From the NCBI GenBank assembly GCA_022829145.1, contig CM040758.1:12670628-12734627 (forward strand): 64,000 nucleotides of DNA, given 5' to 3'. The notes beneath the pieces were generated by a model. The model was not told where the DNA came from and did not search any database. It worked only from the letters and a program-made list of their open reading frames with translations. The translations under genes were made by a program, and so were the position numbers. The DNA is from Albula goreensis (Eukaryota > Chordata > Actinopteri > Albuliformes > Albulidae). This document shows positions 30,900-46,409 of the stretch, in pieces. How positions within the stretch are numbered: the first letter of the stretch is position 1; each line of letters starts with the position of its first letter.

Positions 30900-33800
30900 A
30901 TGTCTTTAACTGTTAATAATTATAGGTATTATTTGGGAAAAGGAGGATCAGGTATTTGTTGTGGTTTCATTAACAGAATAAAAAGGAAAACAGACTCAAA
31001 GAAGGCAAATAAGTATGTCTGCTCTGTGTCCTGTAGCCCTCCACATGCAAGGATTCAGTGTCTTCTGACTGCAGCTGTCTTCAGCCAGATGGTACATTCA
31101 GATATGTCTGAAATCCAGGAGAAGTGCATAAAGTATCATATATGTTTCATCACAATGGAAAGATTTCCAAAATATTATTCACACATTCATTTTACCTATA
31201 TTAACTTCAGTGATATTTTAGGCATTTCAGTAACTTCCTGGAGATTCATTATTATGTTAATCCATCTGGCCTTCTCCAACCATTTATTTGCATTTATATA
31301 AAAATACAGTGGAAAGTATAATTCATAACTGAAAATGAAGCAATCTTATTCAATAAGAGCAATATGCTGGTCATGACATTAAATATTTTGAATAATTAAA
31401 GTCTTACCTGAGCTAACATTCCTGTGGCTGCAGTCATGAAGTAGAGCACCTAGCCTCTGATTAATTAAAGAGCCATCCTTCATGTATTTCAGGAAGTAGT
31501 TGTACAAACACGCTTGTTGAATATATAAATCTATACATAACCAATAACTATCCTCCAAGTCCACTCTGTTACAGACACAGATGTTTTTGACAGTGAGAAG
31601 AATATAAAAATCCTGTGACTCCACAATGTTCAATGGTCAAACACCCTTGAGCTGTTTTAGAGGGGTTTGTTTTCTCTTCCCAAGACTCCAGATAAATAAA
31701 CAATACATCCGCTGCAAGTCAAAAACCGGGGTCTTTCCTTTTCCCTTTTATGTGACCTGATGTTATGCGGGTAAAGTCCAAATATGTCAGATTCCTTAAG
31801 AACAAAATGTATGTTTATTTTGTGCAAACTGTGCATAACTCCATGCTACCTTCCACCAGAAAATAAAGCACCATGCTGTTGTCTAAAACCAAGTACCATC
31901 AGAGAAACTGAGAATGTCCATCACAAGGAAAAAATGTCAGTTGTCAATTAGCTGCGGTCCAGTACTTGCACTAATCAAATTTGTTTGAGTGAAATTCAAA
32001 ACAGACGATAAAATGAAAAGAAGAATTGACATTAAAAACCACAAAATCATGGAATGAAAAGAAGAGGCAGTGTTGTGGAAGCAGGGAATGCGTTTCATAA
32101 TTCTAAACTCCCAGTGTAAATATAATTGAAAACGAAGCTCTTAGAAGAGTTTCCATCACAATTATATGGCACAACAGCTGTTTTCTTCATAGGCTGTTGT
32201 CACTTCAAATAAATGTAATGTTTGATTGAGCATGGGTCCAATTAAATGAACATTATATGCATATCTCCTGGGAATGGATATATATGAAGGGCAATGAATA
32301 GCAACAGGAAATATGGAACTATGTTATATTTTTGTGGAATGTCAACTTCCTGAGTGCAGGTGCCGTATGAGAATTCCTCATCTTATTTCAGTATAACACA
32401 CATGAAAATATAAATATTTGCCCATTTTACGCATTTACCCATGAAATTTACCCAATATTTTTTATTGCCACTAAATAGTGAAAATAGTTTTAATTGGCTA
32501 GCTGCTGCACTTCCACCTGTAAGCGATTGTGATTTCTCATATTAAAACCTCTTTTTCACTGAAATCTGTAGTTGCAGTTTGAATTGTAGAATTCTTTGTG
32601 ACTTTATTAATTTAATTTAATTATATTTACCTGATCACCAGAGACACATTCATCTAAGATGTCTTTACCCCAAGCTGAATTTTTTATCCCTACTTCTTAA
32701 CTAGCTCATTCTATTTGCACTTTTTAGGATAAGATGCTGTGGACATTCCAGGCATGACTGTTGTGCACCATGTTTCTGTTGACCAATCTTGAGAAATTCC
32801 AGCAGAGACTTCTTCAGTGCTAATTACAGTTGTGTTTAGTATAGTTTTCATTTACATTTTCACAAACACAAACACTCAAATTTGGTACACAACATGAGTA
32901 TTGAAAGCAACAAGATTACTACAAGGTTGAATGAAGAGCCAACAGTTGTCTTGCATGGCAAATCAATTTTCTGTCAAAGTGGGTGGCCACAACTCAAATT
33001 GCACATAATGAAAAGGAATGTGTTTGGTTAATATTTAGTAAAGAATGGGTCAAGGCTGAAAATTAAGTGAAATACAAACATCATATTTAATGCCCTGAAA
33101 CATGAAAATGAAAATTTCAGACAGCAGAAAAAGTATCCATGTGTCATAAAGCCCACTGGGACGATCATAATTTTCAGGCCACTCTCCATATTTATTTATA
33201 ACAGTGCTAAAGATGTATTTTAACACAGAATTTGCACTGTTGGGCTGAGAGAGCTTACTCCTGTGTCTTTGTGTTGAAACTTACAACAGCTGAAGGTCCA
33301 AACATGGGCAGTTCTTTCACTTGGGACTGTAGTCAGCTGGGGTACATCTGTTGACTGGTGAAAATTAGGCTCCTGCTCCATCACAAAGACTGAGCAGAAT
33401 GAGGGGGAATGTGACATTCCACACACTGACCATAGCTGAACATGCCATATGGAGCCTTTTACTGGAGAGAGAAAAACCTCAACTGTGTCTCACATGGACC
33501 ATCTCTATGGGGCTGCACAACGCCAAAACAAAGCCAAGCAAATGAAGTGCTTGGGATGGTTGTTGTATTAAACCTGTATCCCATCTTTTGCTTTGCCTCA
33601 TTATACCCCTGCCATCGCAGGACATCAGACACGGGTGAGACTGACTGAAGGAGTGTGAGTACAGCAAGCCATTAAGGCCCACAGGAATGTTCTGATAGTC
33701 AAAGAGAGTGGGATCCCATTACATTACACTATTGAACATAATATGTATTATAATATAAAACATAATGTGATAATTCCTTTACAATCCCTCAGCAAATGTA

Positions 33801-36640
33801 ATTGAGTTATTGGTTAGGCAAATAATGAAATCCAGAACTCTCTCCATTCCATGTCCTCATTGGTGCTGCACCACCTTGTCTGGTGCTGCTGAAAGTGGAC
33901 TTCAGCATATTAGTGTAATTACTCATGGTGTTCCCTGCCTTCAGGCACCTAATCAAAGGTATGCAAATATTAAAGATTTTATGAGGTTTACTTACTTACT
34001 TCAACTGAAAAAGTATTATAGCTTAAAAGCGCTGCTTTTAAAAGATCATTTAAAATATCAACTATTTCTAAAACTTTTGGGAAGGGGATTTCATTATCTT
34101 GTCATTGATGGCCACACTTATTGCCCAGTTACCAAAAATATTTAAAGAATTCTGGGGCACATTGCAGTTAGATTCCAATTTGTTTTTGAGGAAATATTAG
34201 GACAATAAAGTTTTCCAGCCGTTGAAAGCATTTATTGTTTCAAAGAAATTCAGTTGGAGTCACAGAAAAACATTCCAGACACATCACAAACATACTTACT
34301 GGTAACATTCCCTGACAGTTATCATTCAGTCATGAAAACCATGAGGCTACATGTCCATAGCATTTTAAGAATGTTCCACAAGTAATTCGATTTCCACATT
34401 TATTCGGCATCGCCAAGTCCCCCAATACAAACATAATGAATCCACAAATCTAATCATTTTTACTTGAAATAACAAAAGACCCCCAAGTAGCCAGAAAAGT
34501 GTTACTAAATTTAAAATTTACATGAGCAATTTCCTAACCCTCCTAATATTCTGTGAACTACCTATTGTTACCTTGAGAAAAGACATTAAGGGGAAATAGA
34601 ATAAATAACTGTTGTATGACACATTTTCAGACAATATATTGTATTATCCTATGGTAAACTGGTGTTCTGTAAACTGTGTAAACTGTGTTTCTCTCTTTCC
34701 TTTTTAATTAATGGTAAAACACAGGCCACAAATAAATTAAATATATGCTAAATCATGTTTGCTTTGGGTTTCGAATGTTGTTGATTGCCAGATTCTTGTT
34801 GGCAAAGCTCACATGGTGAATGAATGTATGACATCACTGTAAACCTAACAGTCACATTCTATTTATCTTCTCTCCACCACTGTCATTGACTTAATGAAAG
34901 CTAAAGCTAAAACCGCGTTATCAAAAACGTGAATGCCAACAATGAATTGAATGTGCCTTGGACATAATAACTCAGGAGCTCCATCATCCTGTGCACTGTG
35001 CCTTGTTCACTGCTGCCTTACATACATTGAGCCTGTGGCTTATCTTATCAGGAGAAAGAGTTACATGACTGGATAGTATACCCCAGCTCGCTGGTGTCTG
35101 GAATTTTCAGGAAGTACAAACTAGTGGAAACAGCATCCAAACTCGACATTTCCCCTTTACACATTGCTTTAATGAACATTAATACTAAACATGCAGTGGT
35201 GACATATGAATCTGTATCACTGTAATCCACGGGCTGGAAGCTAGACCACATATCAGAATGAGAGAACATAATTATTATAAAAAGTAAGGTTTCATGCTTT
35301 GGCCTGTAACATAATAATTGAAGTAACTAAATCAATGCACTTTGAAGTTCTTGCTATAACCCCTTAATTAGATTATCTTTAACTTCAAATATCTGTCTTC
35401 CATTTAGATTAAAGTCATTTTGATACATATTTACATTATTTTTAATAGAATGTTTCAGATTTATGTGGTATGAGAGCTGGCTATTTAAACAAATCAGAAG
35501 GAAACACTGGGACCAACAGTAATGTAGAAAAGAACATTTTGTTCTTCACTGCTCTCTAGGGAATAGCATTTTTTTTTTTTTGGTGACGTTCCACTCTGTG
35601 GTTTTCACCATAGACCTCAGACACTTTATTCCATTTTCTTTCAGGCAGAATTCTAACTAGAACCAAAGACCCTGCACTTTGAGTATGCAACCAAACAGAG
35701 AAGCCTCTGCTGTTCCACCCAAAACAACCCCCAAGGGATCTGTGTGCAAGATGACAGTCCGACATTTTCAAGACCCTCCAAGTTTGACTTGCGGTCCACA
35801 CCAGAAAAGGTTTTCGGTCATATTTTTTGTCTGTTTTTAGGGTTCGATTCCAAAAGATGTAATTCATAGTGAAGGACGGTTAAGAGAGAAGTTTGAAATG
35901 TCTTCATGCCTAGCTTATCTAAACTCCTACCCAGTCACTGTCTCTTTGTTTGGGTTAAGCGGCCATTCTTGTAAGCCTTACTGTTTGAGGGCTGGCAACG
36001 CACTTAAATGGTATCTCCCTGACAGACGTAATTCCACAGTTTGATCCGCAAAGTGAAACATCTGACATGCAAATAGCAGATGCACGTTAGCCTGGCTTGT
36101 TTTGGGATCCACCCTTTGGTGTTATTCAAATCACTCCGTCATTCAATATGCCAAGCTCCTCTATCAGAGAGTGTAGCGAAACACATTCAGATAACAGATT
36201 ACACCTTGGCATGTCATGACAAGACATTACCTTTATACTTTGACATACCACATTCTCAGTTATAGCAGGTCTTGCCAAATATAAATTACTTAAATCTCTG
36301 TATAAAAACATCTATCCATTATTCCAGTGTAATACTGTTGTGGAGTTATACATTAACACTTAATTAATGGTTCATATAACAGAATATCTTTGTCAGTAAT
36401 GAGTGGTCACTAACCAGTTATTAATCAGGTGCTTATCTTTTTCTTTTAATGTTATCCAAATGTTAAGAGCTTGTCAAAAATAAGTACATGATCATTTTTA
36501 TATTTGGTATTATATTAGCAATTATATTTTATTTTTTATTGTTATAAATGTAATTCATTCTTGCTAATGATGTGCGTTTGTTTGTTGAAGGTTGCGTTAT
36601 AGAAATGCTTTAGTAATGTTGCACACGCTCTCTCTGGTGT
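30900..36640. other. Intergenic desert, part 2
   Basis: AT-rich sequence. Open frames up to 133 codons (30900-31301) have no domain or splice context and look like chance. A T-run lies at about 35569-35581. A lone B-box-like GGTTCGATTCC at 35841-35851 has no matching A box or cloverleaf. Confidence 0.65.
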
Positions 36641-36648
36641 GTCCCACT

Positions 36649-36700
36649 GCTGCTCTGGATAAGGCCATCTGCTAAATGACTGTATTGTAATGTAATGCAT
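36649..36700 (+). mobile_element. SINE/LINE 3' tail fragment
   Basis: The text tgctctggataaggccatct followed by gctaaatgactgtattgtaa is the tail shared by teleost tRNA-SINEs and L2-clade LINEs, ending in a TGTAATG repeat. No tRNA head is visible upstream, so only the tail remains, as expected for 5'-truncated copies. Confidence 0.7.
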
Positions 36701-39700
36701 GGTCATGTGTCTAATTAAGAATCCATCTTTGTAAATCAATTGAACAATACGGTGCAATTCTCACTTAAAGTGACTGTAGGCTATTATTTAGCAAATTGTT
36801 GTTTGAAGTGAAACTTGATTCACCCAGCATTTTTTAAAATATATTTATTTATTTTTTTGCCTGTTCAATGACAAACGCTGGCCAATCCTGTGGTCTGGAC
36901 TGCGGTTTTTGTAGGTCAGGTTACACCCATTGTTCTCTTGCTTCATCAAATGAAGACCAACTTTGAGAGATGTTGCGTGCTTGTTTTTATTGCCAATGCT
37001 TTTGTTTTGCTCCATTTCATTAGTTTGAAGTGTAATTGTGTTGTCCTTCTGAAATGCAGTGAGTAAGACTTCCTTGTTTCAGTAAATCTGTCACTTATTC
37101 ATGGCTGCTCTCCACGGTGTGATTGCTTGGATAGCTCGATGTCTGAAGCATTGGGTCCACATCAGCCCAAATGGCTGAAAAACATGGTACCCCATACCAA
37201 TGAGCTACACCCACACGGAGGACACAAATGTCCTGAAGATTTAGAACGACCTGTCAGAGAAGCTCAGACCACCATTAATAGAGTAATATTGGGTCCATAT
37301 TAATCCAACTGGCTGAGGAAGATACCACTGCAGTCCCATATTTTACAATGCATTTGCATTCTAATGGTTTCAAATGACGTTTCCAGCACACATGATCATT
37401 TTAGAGCAAAAGCATCTCTACTGTACTCCTCACAGACTGCTTCTGTATGGGGTGTGCTTTTTATATGTGTTGTGATAAATTACAAAGGCCCTCTAATGAG
37501 GCGTTAAATTCCTGTAAAATATATATTTGTGTTATGTCTATAAATTTACATGTCACCGGCTACCCGTTCAAAGTGTGTATTGCAGCATCAATGTTAGGCA
37601 TTGAGAATATCTGGCCTGCAACTAAGATGAGGCCGCACGTTTATCTAAGCAGAGGAAGCCTTTAAACAAACGCATGCTAGTCAAACCGAGCAGTCGCAGT
37701 CCTCATTTATGCAAGCATTGTGGTTCATTATGTCTAAGGCTCAAAAATATTTCTCGAAAACTGTATTGAAAAACCTCTTCCTAGTGTGGACCGCATTCGT
37801 TCTGGCGGTTTGGCTGGTCTAATCACTGGGGGCTCTGGTTGTTTGGACATGGGATGATGCAGAAGGCTGTGGGGGAAAGATAAAACAAACCTGTTTATCA
37901 TCTCGACTGCATAATTGCGAAGTGAAACATAGAGCGGGATACGATTAAATATAATTACTGGTGAGGAATAACTTTGTTGCCAAAGAGAATGTTTTGAATA
38001 AATCCAGCAAACAGGTCGCAGAAACAGAAGGGCACACCAGATATTTGCTCAGCAACTGAGCAGAAGTGAGATATCCAACTAAGTATTCAATGCTGTTCAC
38101 ATACAGCCATACACAAGAAACCAAAAGAGCTTATGAATTAGTTATTATACAACTTGTGTTTGTAGTCAAGAGGATAACAATCATTCAAAAACGGTGCATT
38201 CCTGATTAAGGTGAAACAAAAGACTGGTCCCAATTCAAAGGCTCAACAACAAAATATGAAATACTTTGTTGCATTAAAATTTCTCAGTATTAACTTGCAG
38301 CACACAATTATTTATAATTGAGGGACATTATTGACAAGTTACATCAAGCAATGGACTGCAAGCACACTGTGGGTGAAACACACAACTTCTAGCATACCTG
38401 CACTCACATTGAGAATGGTCATTACTCTGTGACTCACAGACTTCAGTGTGGGTTCTGCGCTGTGAATATGAAGGTCTTTTTGATGTATCGTACGTGCCCT
38501 AATCTCTCATTATCACCATCTGAAATGTACAAATTGCCAATGGTTTGCCCTTTTTTTCATGTTAAATTGGAAACACCCTTTTTGCCTGTGACCGGTCATC
38601 TTTTCAAGTTTATTTTTTGAAGGTGGACTTTGAGCAGAGAACATGAAACAGACTCACTGGGTCAAACATACCACCTGAAACCATCTGGGGCTATCATTTT
38701 AAGCCTGTAAAAACATCAAGGCACTCCAACACACCCAACCTTGCCTCTCGGGGGAGATTTTTAACTCAGCGCCACAATGTGTTTATAATCCACTTCACCT
38801 CTGCTCTAATATCCACACTCTGGCCTCTCATATTAACGATGTGTTTGTTTCGCTTATATTTGAATACTCATAAATTCAAAAGAAATGAAATCATACATGG
38901 GCCACAAGACATTCTTTTTCAGAATCTAAACTACATTTACTCTGTGCCATCTATGGGAACATTGCTGAATGGAAATTACTTTCTCACAATTGATGATTGC
39001 AAATTTCTTGCAATAAATAAGAAGTAGATAAAAGAAAATAAAAGAAACATGGTTTAACAGTCATTAAATAATTATTTTGCCCTGTTTTTTTTTTTTTTTA
39101 AATATACTTTTAGTGTTGAGAGTTGTGATATTTCCTGTCAGGAGCAAAATCTGTGTGACATGAACTGTCACAATAATAGTGTTGGATTGTATTTATACAA
39201 AGCATTTATATTCCAGCTGAGCTCATCTTGACATTGCTCAGTGATATATCACATCCTGTACTTTAAAAATGATGTCACACAATGATCCATGGCCATGTTG
39301 GAAAATTGACATCTAAGTGAAAGTATGAGGATGTCAGCCATAAAGGTCTGTATTCTGACATCCATCTAAAAAGATTTCCCACGAGTCATGATGTAAGATC
39401 TTGCATGCGATACAGATGTGATGTAGCTGTCTTGTTTGCAAAGTTACAAAGAAACTGAGAAAGCATTACTTTTCCAACAAGTTCTGTGAATGCCTACATC
39501 ACCATTCTCTGTTTGCATTTATTTCCTGTATTTCTTGTATATCATAAGCCAGAGTGGGCCTTCGATTTCATTATAATTACACAGTCAAGATGGAAAAACT
39601 TGCCTCAGCCACCACTGATGTGAAACACCCACCCCTGCCAGAACACTCACCACTCATCAGCAATGGGATATGTACAGTATGTCATCGGAACAAAGCAGAC

Positions 39701-41598
39701 ACCAGAAAGAGTGAGATCCAGCCATACTCATTTTAACCTGGCTTTGTTCATAGAACAAAAACTACCACTTAGATTACAATCTTACAGCTGTAGTTTAACC
39801 AAAACTCTTCTATATAGGAAAACTTAAGTTGTTAAAATCATTATCTGAGTTGCAGACTCTATTCTATAAACAAGCTCTGGATAAACGGAATATGCATACA
39901 TATGTACCTGTAAAACGACTCTTTGAAATTAAATTATATAATGAAAAACTGAAATTTTTTCAAACCTCTCCACTATATCACACAGATTTTATCTGGCAGT
40001 TTGTTAATGAAGACTGATGCGCAGTGTTATTCTCATGTTACTCTCTGGTTGCCTTGAGTGTTTCCACGGTTGATTGTGGAAAGTGACTAGCAGCTAAAAT
40101 ATGTTCTTTGCTGCACCACCTGCTCTCTTTACATTTACAGTAGGTGCATTCCACTGGTGAATGCGGTCATAGTCACAGGGAGTCAGTCCCTGTGTAAGAT
40201 CAGGGCTCTCCTTCGCTGTAACAGAGACTCTGATGTTGGCCCATCACTGCAGTGTGCATTTGACCAACATGTGCATGCGATCACTGCGGGAACAGAATTC
40301 CTGTCATTGCAGGGAAAGGCCCGACAGGCAGCTGTGTAATTATGCTGCTCCGTGGGGACGAAGGTGGTCGGAGAGCCTGGCCTGATTGCACACTTGCTCA
40401 TAGCAACCCATCCCTAAGCACGCGCGCCCAAACACATGACTGATGGGAGTGAGATATGGTGTTTTTTCCCATTGATACTGGAATACCTCCATGTTTGTCC
40501 AAACCTCAAGTATTTCAGTGCTGACTAACTTATTTTGGTGACCTATGACTGAACTGGATGCACTCAGAGAAAACAGAGCAGATGGGATACAGGCAGATTC
40601 CTGTGGTTTTAAAATATATGAGGTCATTATTTTATAAGGTGTCCACAGTAATCTATGACACCGTGAAGCTGGTCTGGGGTCACAGCACCAGACACTGCCT
40701 CTCTGGTTGTGTGAGGCTCTCCAGAGATCTTCTATCAAAAACATGAAGGTAAATGCAGGGGGTAACATACATCTGGTTTCTCTATATCCTCTTTCTCAGT
40801 CACAAAATCTTGGTACAGTTAGATTCCTAATGTAAATAAAAATGTGCATTGTCTAATTATTGAGGCACCCAAATGATCATTGCTGCAGAAACAGTCATTA
40901 TGCACTGCAGTTTCTGTGTAACAAAATTATGGGTGCTAGCTATTTGCACAGGTTTTTTGTGATTGCACACAGACAGGACCATTAATTTGGACCTGTAGCT
41001 GACCGGGTCCAGCATTAATGGCATAGCCTCTGACTGGACCTGCTTGGCAAGTTCAAAGATGGAGGACTTCATGCTGAACCACAGACCTTCAGCAAAGGAG
41101 GAACAGAGAAATGAGAAGTAACAGAGAAGGGAAGCTGCTACAAGTCAGTGAATAATAAATATTTGAAATGAAGACACTGTGTAGGACTGAGATTTACACT
41201 CATCGGGATATGTGAGCACTATTCATTTTAAGATAAAAAGTGAATAAGGGTTCTTTTCTGACGAACTTGGCCATCATACACACCTTCTCCCACTTTGAAA
41301 ATGCTTACAGAAAGTTGAGAATAGTAGAGATTACCCTGTTCTCACCCTGTGACTCTTTGAGGGTTAGGGATCTGCATATCACAGGTTTATGGACAATGGC
41401 ACATTGTGCACAGGTCATTTAATACTGCTCTGCAGAGTAACGCAGACGGTGACTGATCATATGAGAATGATGTCACCTCTGCTGCCGGTTAACAGAACAA
41501 AGAGGGACCTAAAGCCAGGCAGATCAGACTAAAGAGAGGGATTACTGACAATGCACCAAATAATGTATATGGATTCTCTGAACTAACCTGAGCTATTT

Positions 41599-41602
<4 letters not shown>

Positions 41603-41639
<37 letters not shown>
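41603..41639. repeat. (TC)n microsatellite
   Basis: About 18 uninterrupted TC units. Confidence 0.95.
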
Positions 41640-41642
<3 letters not shown>

Positions 41643-44600
41643 ATACCAGAGTCACAAGTTTAGTTTTGATGTTGTCAAGACTATGAGTAGATCTTATTAA
41701 ATGGCCCAGATCGATTATTTTTGTTTGATGTTCGTAATAATGTGTATGATTATTAACTGCAACATTTTTGTGAGGGCGATTTATATCTTCTGAAACTCCT
41801 GTATTGCTTATATGATTAAGCTAATGCCTTTTCAAGTATAGAGTCCATTGATTAGTTAGATTTGTTAAGACATAACAAATCAAGTAAAGGCTGAATATGT
41901 TTAATACATGTTAATAATGAAACTGATTGCATAAGTACAATAAATGTGTGTTGTGTGTATCTTTGCCTGCAAATATAACCAAGTAATTTTTCATTTTATT
42001 TTTCATGAACGCACTTTCATTCATTGATAAAACAGCAAAAAGAGTGTGACAATGCGGCATACTATTTTTGCATGACTCTTTACATGCTTATATTTTAGGT
42101 GATATTGTAATATAATATTTTTGATTACCTCTAGGTTACACAAGTATAAAAGCTATGCTTGTTCAAGACACTTCCGTGATTCCAGTTTGCACAGCACTGT
42201 GACACATGATCCAGTGCTCTACCTGTATAAATTAGAGCTGCAGCTTAGCCACAGATAGACTTTGAAATGAGAAGATTCACACCTGGCTTGCATTAAAACA
42301 ACACCACTCCCCTCCCAATCAACACTTCTCAGAAGCAAAAGCATTGAAGGAAATAAAACTAACATTTAATCCTTGCCCTTCGTGCTCTGTCAAACTTTAA
42401 ATGTGCCATTAAAATACCGCACATCGTATTATCTAGCATTATGGTTTACCATATTGATTCACTGGAATATTTCGAAAATCACAGTTTATCATGAGAACAC
42501 AACTTTTATAAGCTATAATGGTTAAGCACATCGTAAATCAGAGTCATAAGTCTCACCACAAGAGATGCAGGAACTTGGTCACGTCACACTTTGCTCTTTG
42601 GATACCTTACTTTTTCATTTATCCTTTTTTTCCATATTGGAATTATGCACATGATAGTCTCTGCCAAGATGAGTTGTTAGGTAGACTACATGTTAAAAAG
42701 GGGACAGTGTTCTCAATGCACAGAAAAACATAAGTGGACCATAGACACAAGAGTGATCTATCAGTGTTTCACAGCCATGTTAGACATGGCTTTAGGTTAA
42801 TGTGCTTTCATGGCTTTTATCAAATGTATGAAACATGTCTGTGGAATGCTTTAGAACAAGAGGGATAGCCTCAGTGCACCCTCTCATAATGGTCTCTTGT
42901 ACTGCATGTTTAAGCTTTGCTCTATACCTCTCTGTAAGAAGAAACAGCTGTCAACTGTTAGCGACAATGACAACAATAGCTACCCTTGTGACTGTGACAC
43001 ACGTGCCCGAAACCCACGTCTTCATGTGTCTCAGGCTGCCTTGGGCACAAATTAAAGATTAAAGGGAATCAAATACACCAGTCCAAGGCAGGGACAAGGC
43101 CTATGGGCCCTTGATTACCAGAATTCCTCTTTCATGTGGCTAACGTTTTCGCAAAAGAGGGGTCAGCGTTATCAATTAAAACAGCGTGAGTCATCCAAAG
43201 GCGTGTTGCTTTTTATTTTTCTGGATATGATGGATACAGCCATGTGGCGTGGCATTTCGAAACTGTTCTCATCCATCCTGCAGTGTAATGAGAGGACCAA
43301 ATCAATAATGCAATGGGCAATTTTCCCTCCTGAGTCATAACCCCCCCTCCCCCATTTACTCCAAACCACCTACAGCTGAAATTCCTGGAATGCGGTGTTG
43401 TAAGAATCTGGACTCACTAACCATTCCGCAGTCAGACAGTTTTGATTAGTCTGTAATGCACTGAGGGGTAGTCCAGATCACAACACGCATAAGCTCAGGG
43501 TACAGCAGACCAGGGCTGACACAAAGAACTGTTCCCTAACGTCAAGTCTCAGTGCCGCCAGGAATTGTCACAGCAATCGAATAACGAAATCAAAGAGACT
43601 GAGGGGGCATTAAATCTCACCCCAATGTTCCCTTTATCCTTAGTGTTGACTAACCAATTTAGCTTTAGTTACCCATTTTATTGTTATGTTAGTTCATGTT
43701 CACTGCACTAATTTATACTGAATGATTATTATGTGTGTATTTTGTATAATCAGACATGTTCTTTAGTTAAAAACAGTGCTTAACTAGACTGTTGCAAACA
43801 GCTGATTTTGACATCAAGTTGACTATCTTGTTGTGTCAAATGTATTCTCTGCTATTAAACTGTCAAACAAAGGTATTGTAAGAAAACACATAGTTGCTGA
43901 TAATCTCAGCATTTATAAATGTTAATAAATGTGTTATTGAGGAGGCTGTTCCAGTAATATATAAATTTATGAATAAATATCAGCAAATAGGTCTTAAATG
44001 GTCTTTGACATAAGACTGGATTCTTTTCAATGATTGATGGTTTTGGAAAAAAAGTCTTGAGGCAATCCAACTCTGCATGTTGCTATAAGTCAGCAGTATG
44101 GTTCAAATTATTTCTTATCTTTGTCTTGGCATGAGCTGGCAGTTCCAGATGTTGCTGTGTCTAGTCTCATAGGATGCTACTGATGGGGATGATCATGCCA
44201 TATTGTACACAGTGTCCTTGTACATGTGAGCAAAGATGGCATGACACAATCATTACCATAAGAACAGATAGGCAACTTTAGTGGTTTTGCTCAGGGGAAA
44301 TCTATCTTTCACAGCTTGGGGAATTCAAGTAATTTTTGCAGATTCACTGAAATAACTGAACAAAAATTGCTAAAAAAAAGTTTTACTTGTGTAAAAAATG
44401 TTGTTTGTGTAAAAAGTGTTACTTGTGTATCAAGTATGTTGTTATGTATTTAACTTTTCCACAGGGCTACATCTCAAGACACATAATCTTTAGATTTGTC
44501 AATCAATGAAAAAAACGCCAAGAAGTATGTTTATAAAAGCAATTTGCCAATTTCAGGAAGTACATTTTCATTTCAAGCAGTTTCCTACTTACAGAAATGG

Positions 44601-46043
44601 TGAGTGGATGTGAAATATCAGGTTAATTATGCACTTGTGCTGGTCTGTCTCATCTCATCTCTGTGCGTGACATGACATGCTTCCTGCACCTGATACACCT
44701 GCAGAGGAAGTTCTTCACCTGCTGAGTCAGTTCCTCAGCAAATGTGAATGGCACCACAATTTCCAAGTTAGTGTTAGCCTGCTCAGAGACATCAAAAGTA
44801 CAGAATGTCCATCTACACAGTGCTCTGTTCTACCTGTTGTCTCTAATCTTTTCCACTAATAAACTGCTGCTGTACTCTAGTTGTCTGGTTTTATAACCAA
44901 CAACCAACTTGAAATAGGCCATGCTTGTTTTATTCAGCTGTTAAGGTGTTCTCTGTTAAACTGGTGAAAGGGGTTGGTGAGGAGTACTGTCCATTCTCTT
45001 CCACATTGGTTTAATATATTGAGTAGTAAATTCTTGGACCAGGGTGGAGTTTCATCAGATATCAGTAAGTGCTTCAGTAGTTACAATGTAAAGCCATTAT
45101 ATATCAAGCATTTAGCTTGAAGTGGACTACAGAGAAAATGTCTGGGCTCCTCTCCATAAAGGCCAACGTTTTATGACATGGAAATAACATGTTTACATTA
45201 ACATAGGGAAAAAACTGATTATTTATGTAGATAAGACTTCCTGAAAGTATTTAGGGTCATGGTTTAATAAAAGTGTCATACATATTTGCTTAAAATAAGA
45301 CGTCAACCATCTCTCTGCATACAAGATCTGTGCTAAGCAAGACTTTGACAAAATGTTTTCAATGTAGACATAAGCCAAGTTACTCACATATTACAACACA
45401 CATACTCTATGCATCAGCTTTTCTTAAAATTGATTGACTTGCCTAATTATTGTTGTCGAAATCCCAAGAAATAATATTTGCTCCTTCACATTTGATGGAA
45501 TTTAGTTTTCAACACCCTTCCCAAAGGACTTCTAAGTTGCCTTACATGATTGCAATATTGTCTATCACAAACAAATACTTCATATTATGAGAGTGTATTT
45601 GAAAAGTTATCAGCCTCTAAAATCATTTGCTATGTAACCAGTTATCAATGCTATTTTAGGGTATCCACATGAGTCCAAAAACAAAGTTAGATTGCCATAC
45701 TTTACTTTTCTTGTTCATATATGTGTTTGGGAGATAGAGAGGAGGTGAAAAACCTAGGGAACCAAGCAGAGTTTTATGCATGGGGCTAGATTTATCAAAG
45801 GCTGCAATTTCAATTTCAGGCATCCAATATCAGTGACATGATTTGTGATTGCAGCAAGACCTACCTCAGCCAAAAACATGCTCTCTGAATCTGTCTGCAA
45901 CAGCAAAACCATTTTGCAGGTTCTAAATGCTTTAGTAAGTCAAGCCAATAGAGCACACTGGCTGCATGTTTTAGTCAGGACCGTTCAGCATGTCTATTAT
46001 GTCCTAGAAGAAGCACTTCCATCATTCTGCTGACATTTGCAGC

Positions 46044-46055
46044 CCACCAGGGGGA
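46044..46055 (+). promoter_or_regulatory. CTCF-like motif, forward
   Basis: CCACCAGGGGGA matches 11 of 12 positions of the CTCF core. It faces a reverse-oriented motif at 46410. Confidence 0.3.
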
Positions 46056-46409
46056 AAACACAGGGGGTTTTTATGGATCTGATTGGCCATTATTCAGTCA
46101 CCCGCGCCACAGCAACATTTCATACAAGCAATCCTCTTCTATAGTAGTGCTATTTTTGCCAGCAATAAAATATCATACACCATATAGTATTCCCTCCGAC
46201 CATAATGTTTTCATTGTCAAAATGGAGCCCACATACAACAAACAATATATAGCCTAGTTTTCATTGTTTAAGCATAGGTATTAACATCTTGCATTCCATC
46301 AATGCATTTCAAAGTTACTTGCTTCATCCATTTTGTGTCCGCCTAATAGATGTCTCCATATGTAAGATGAAACAGTCTGTTCGTCCGCCTACTGTAATAC
46401 AAACGTCAG

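Noticed and set aside
30900-31301. 133-codon open frame in the desert
   Set aside because: AT-rich, no domain, no signal or splice context; its length is within chance for this composition.
35841-35851. Perfect B-box-like GGTTCGATTCC, possible tRNA gene or SINE
   Set aside because: No A box at the right distance and no cloverleaf can be drawn around it.
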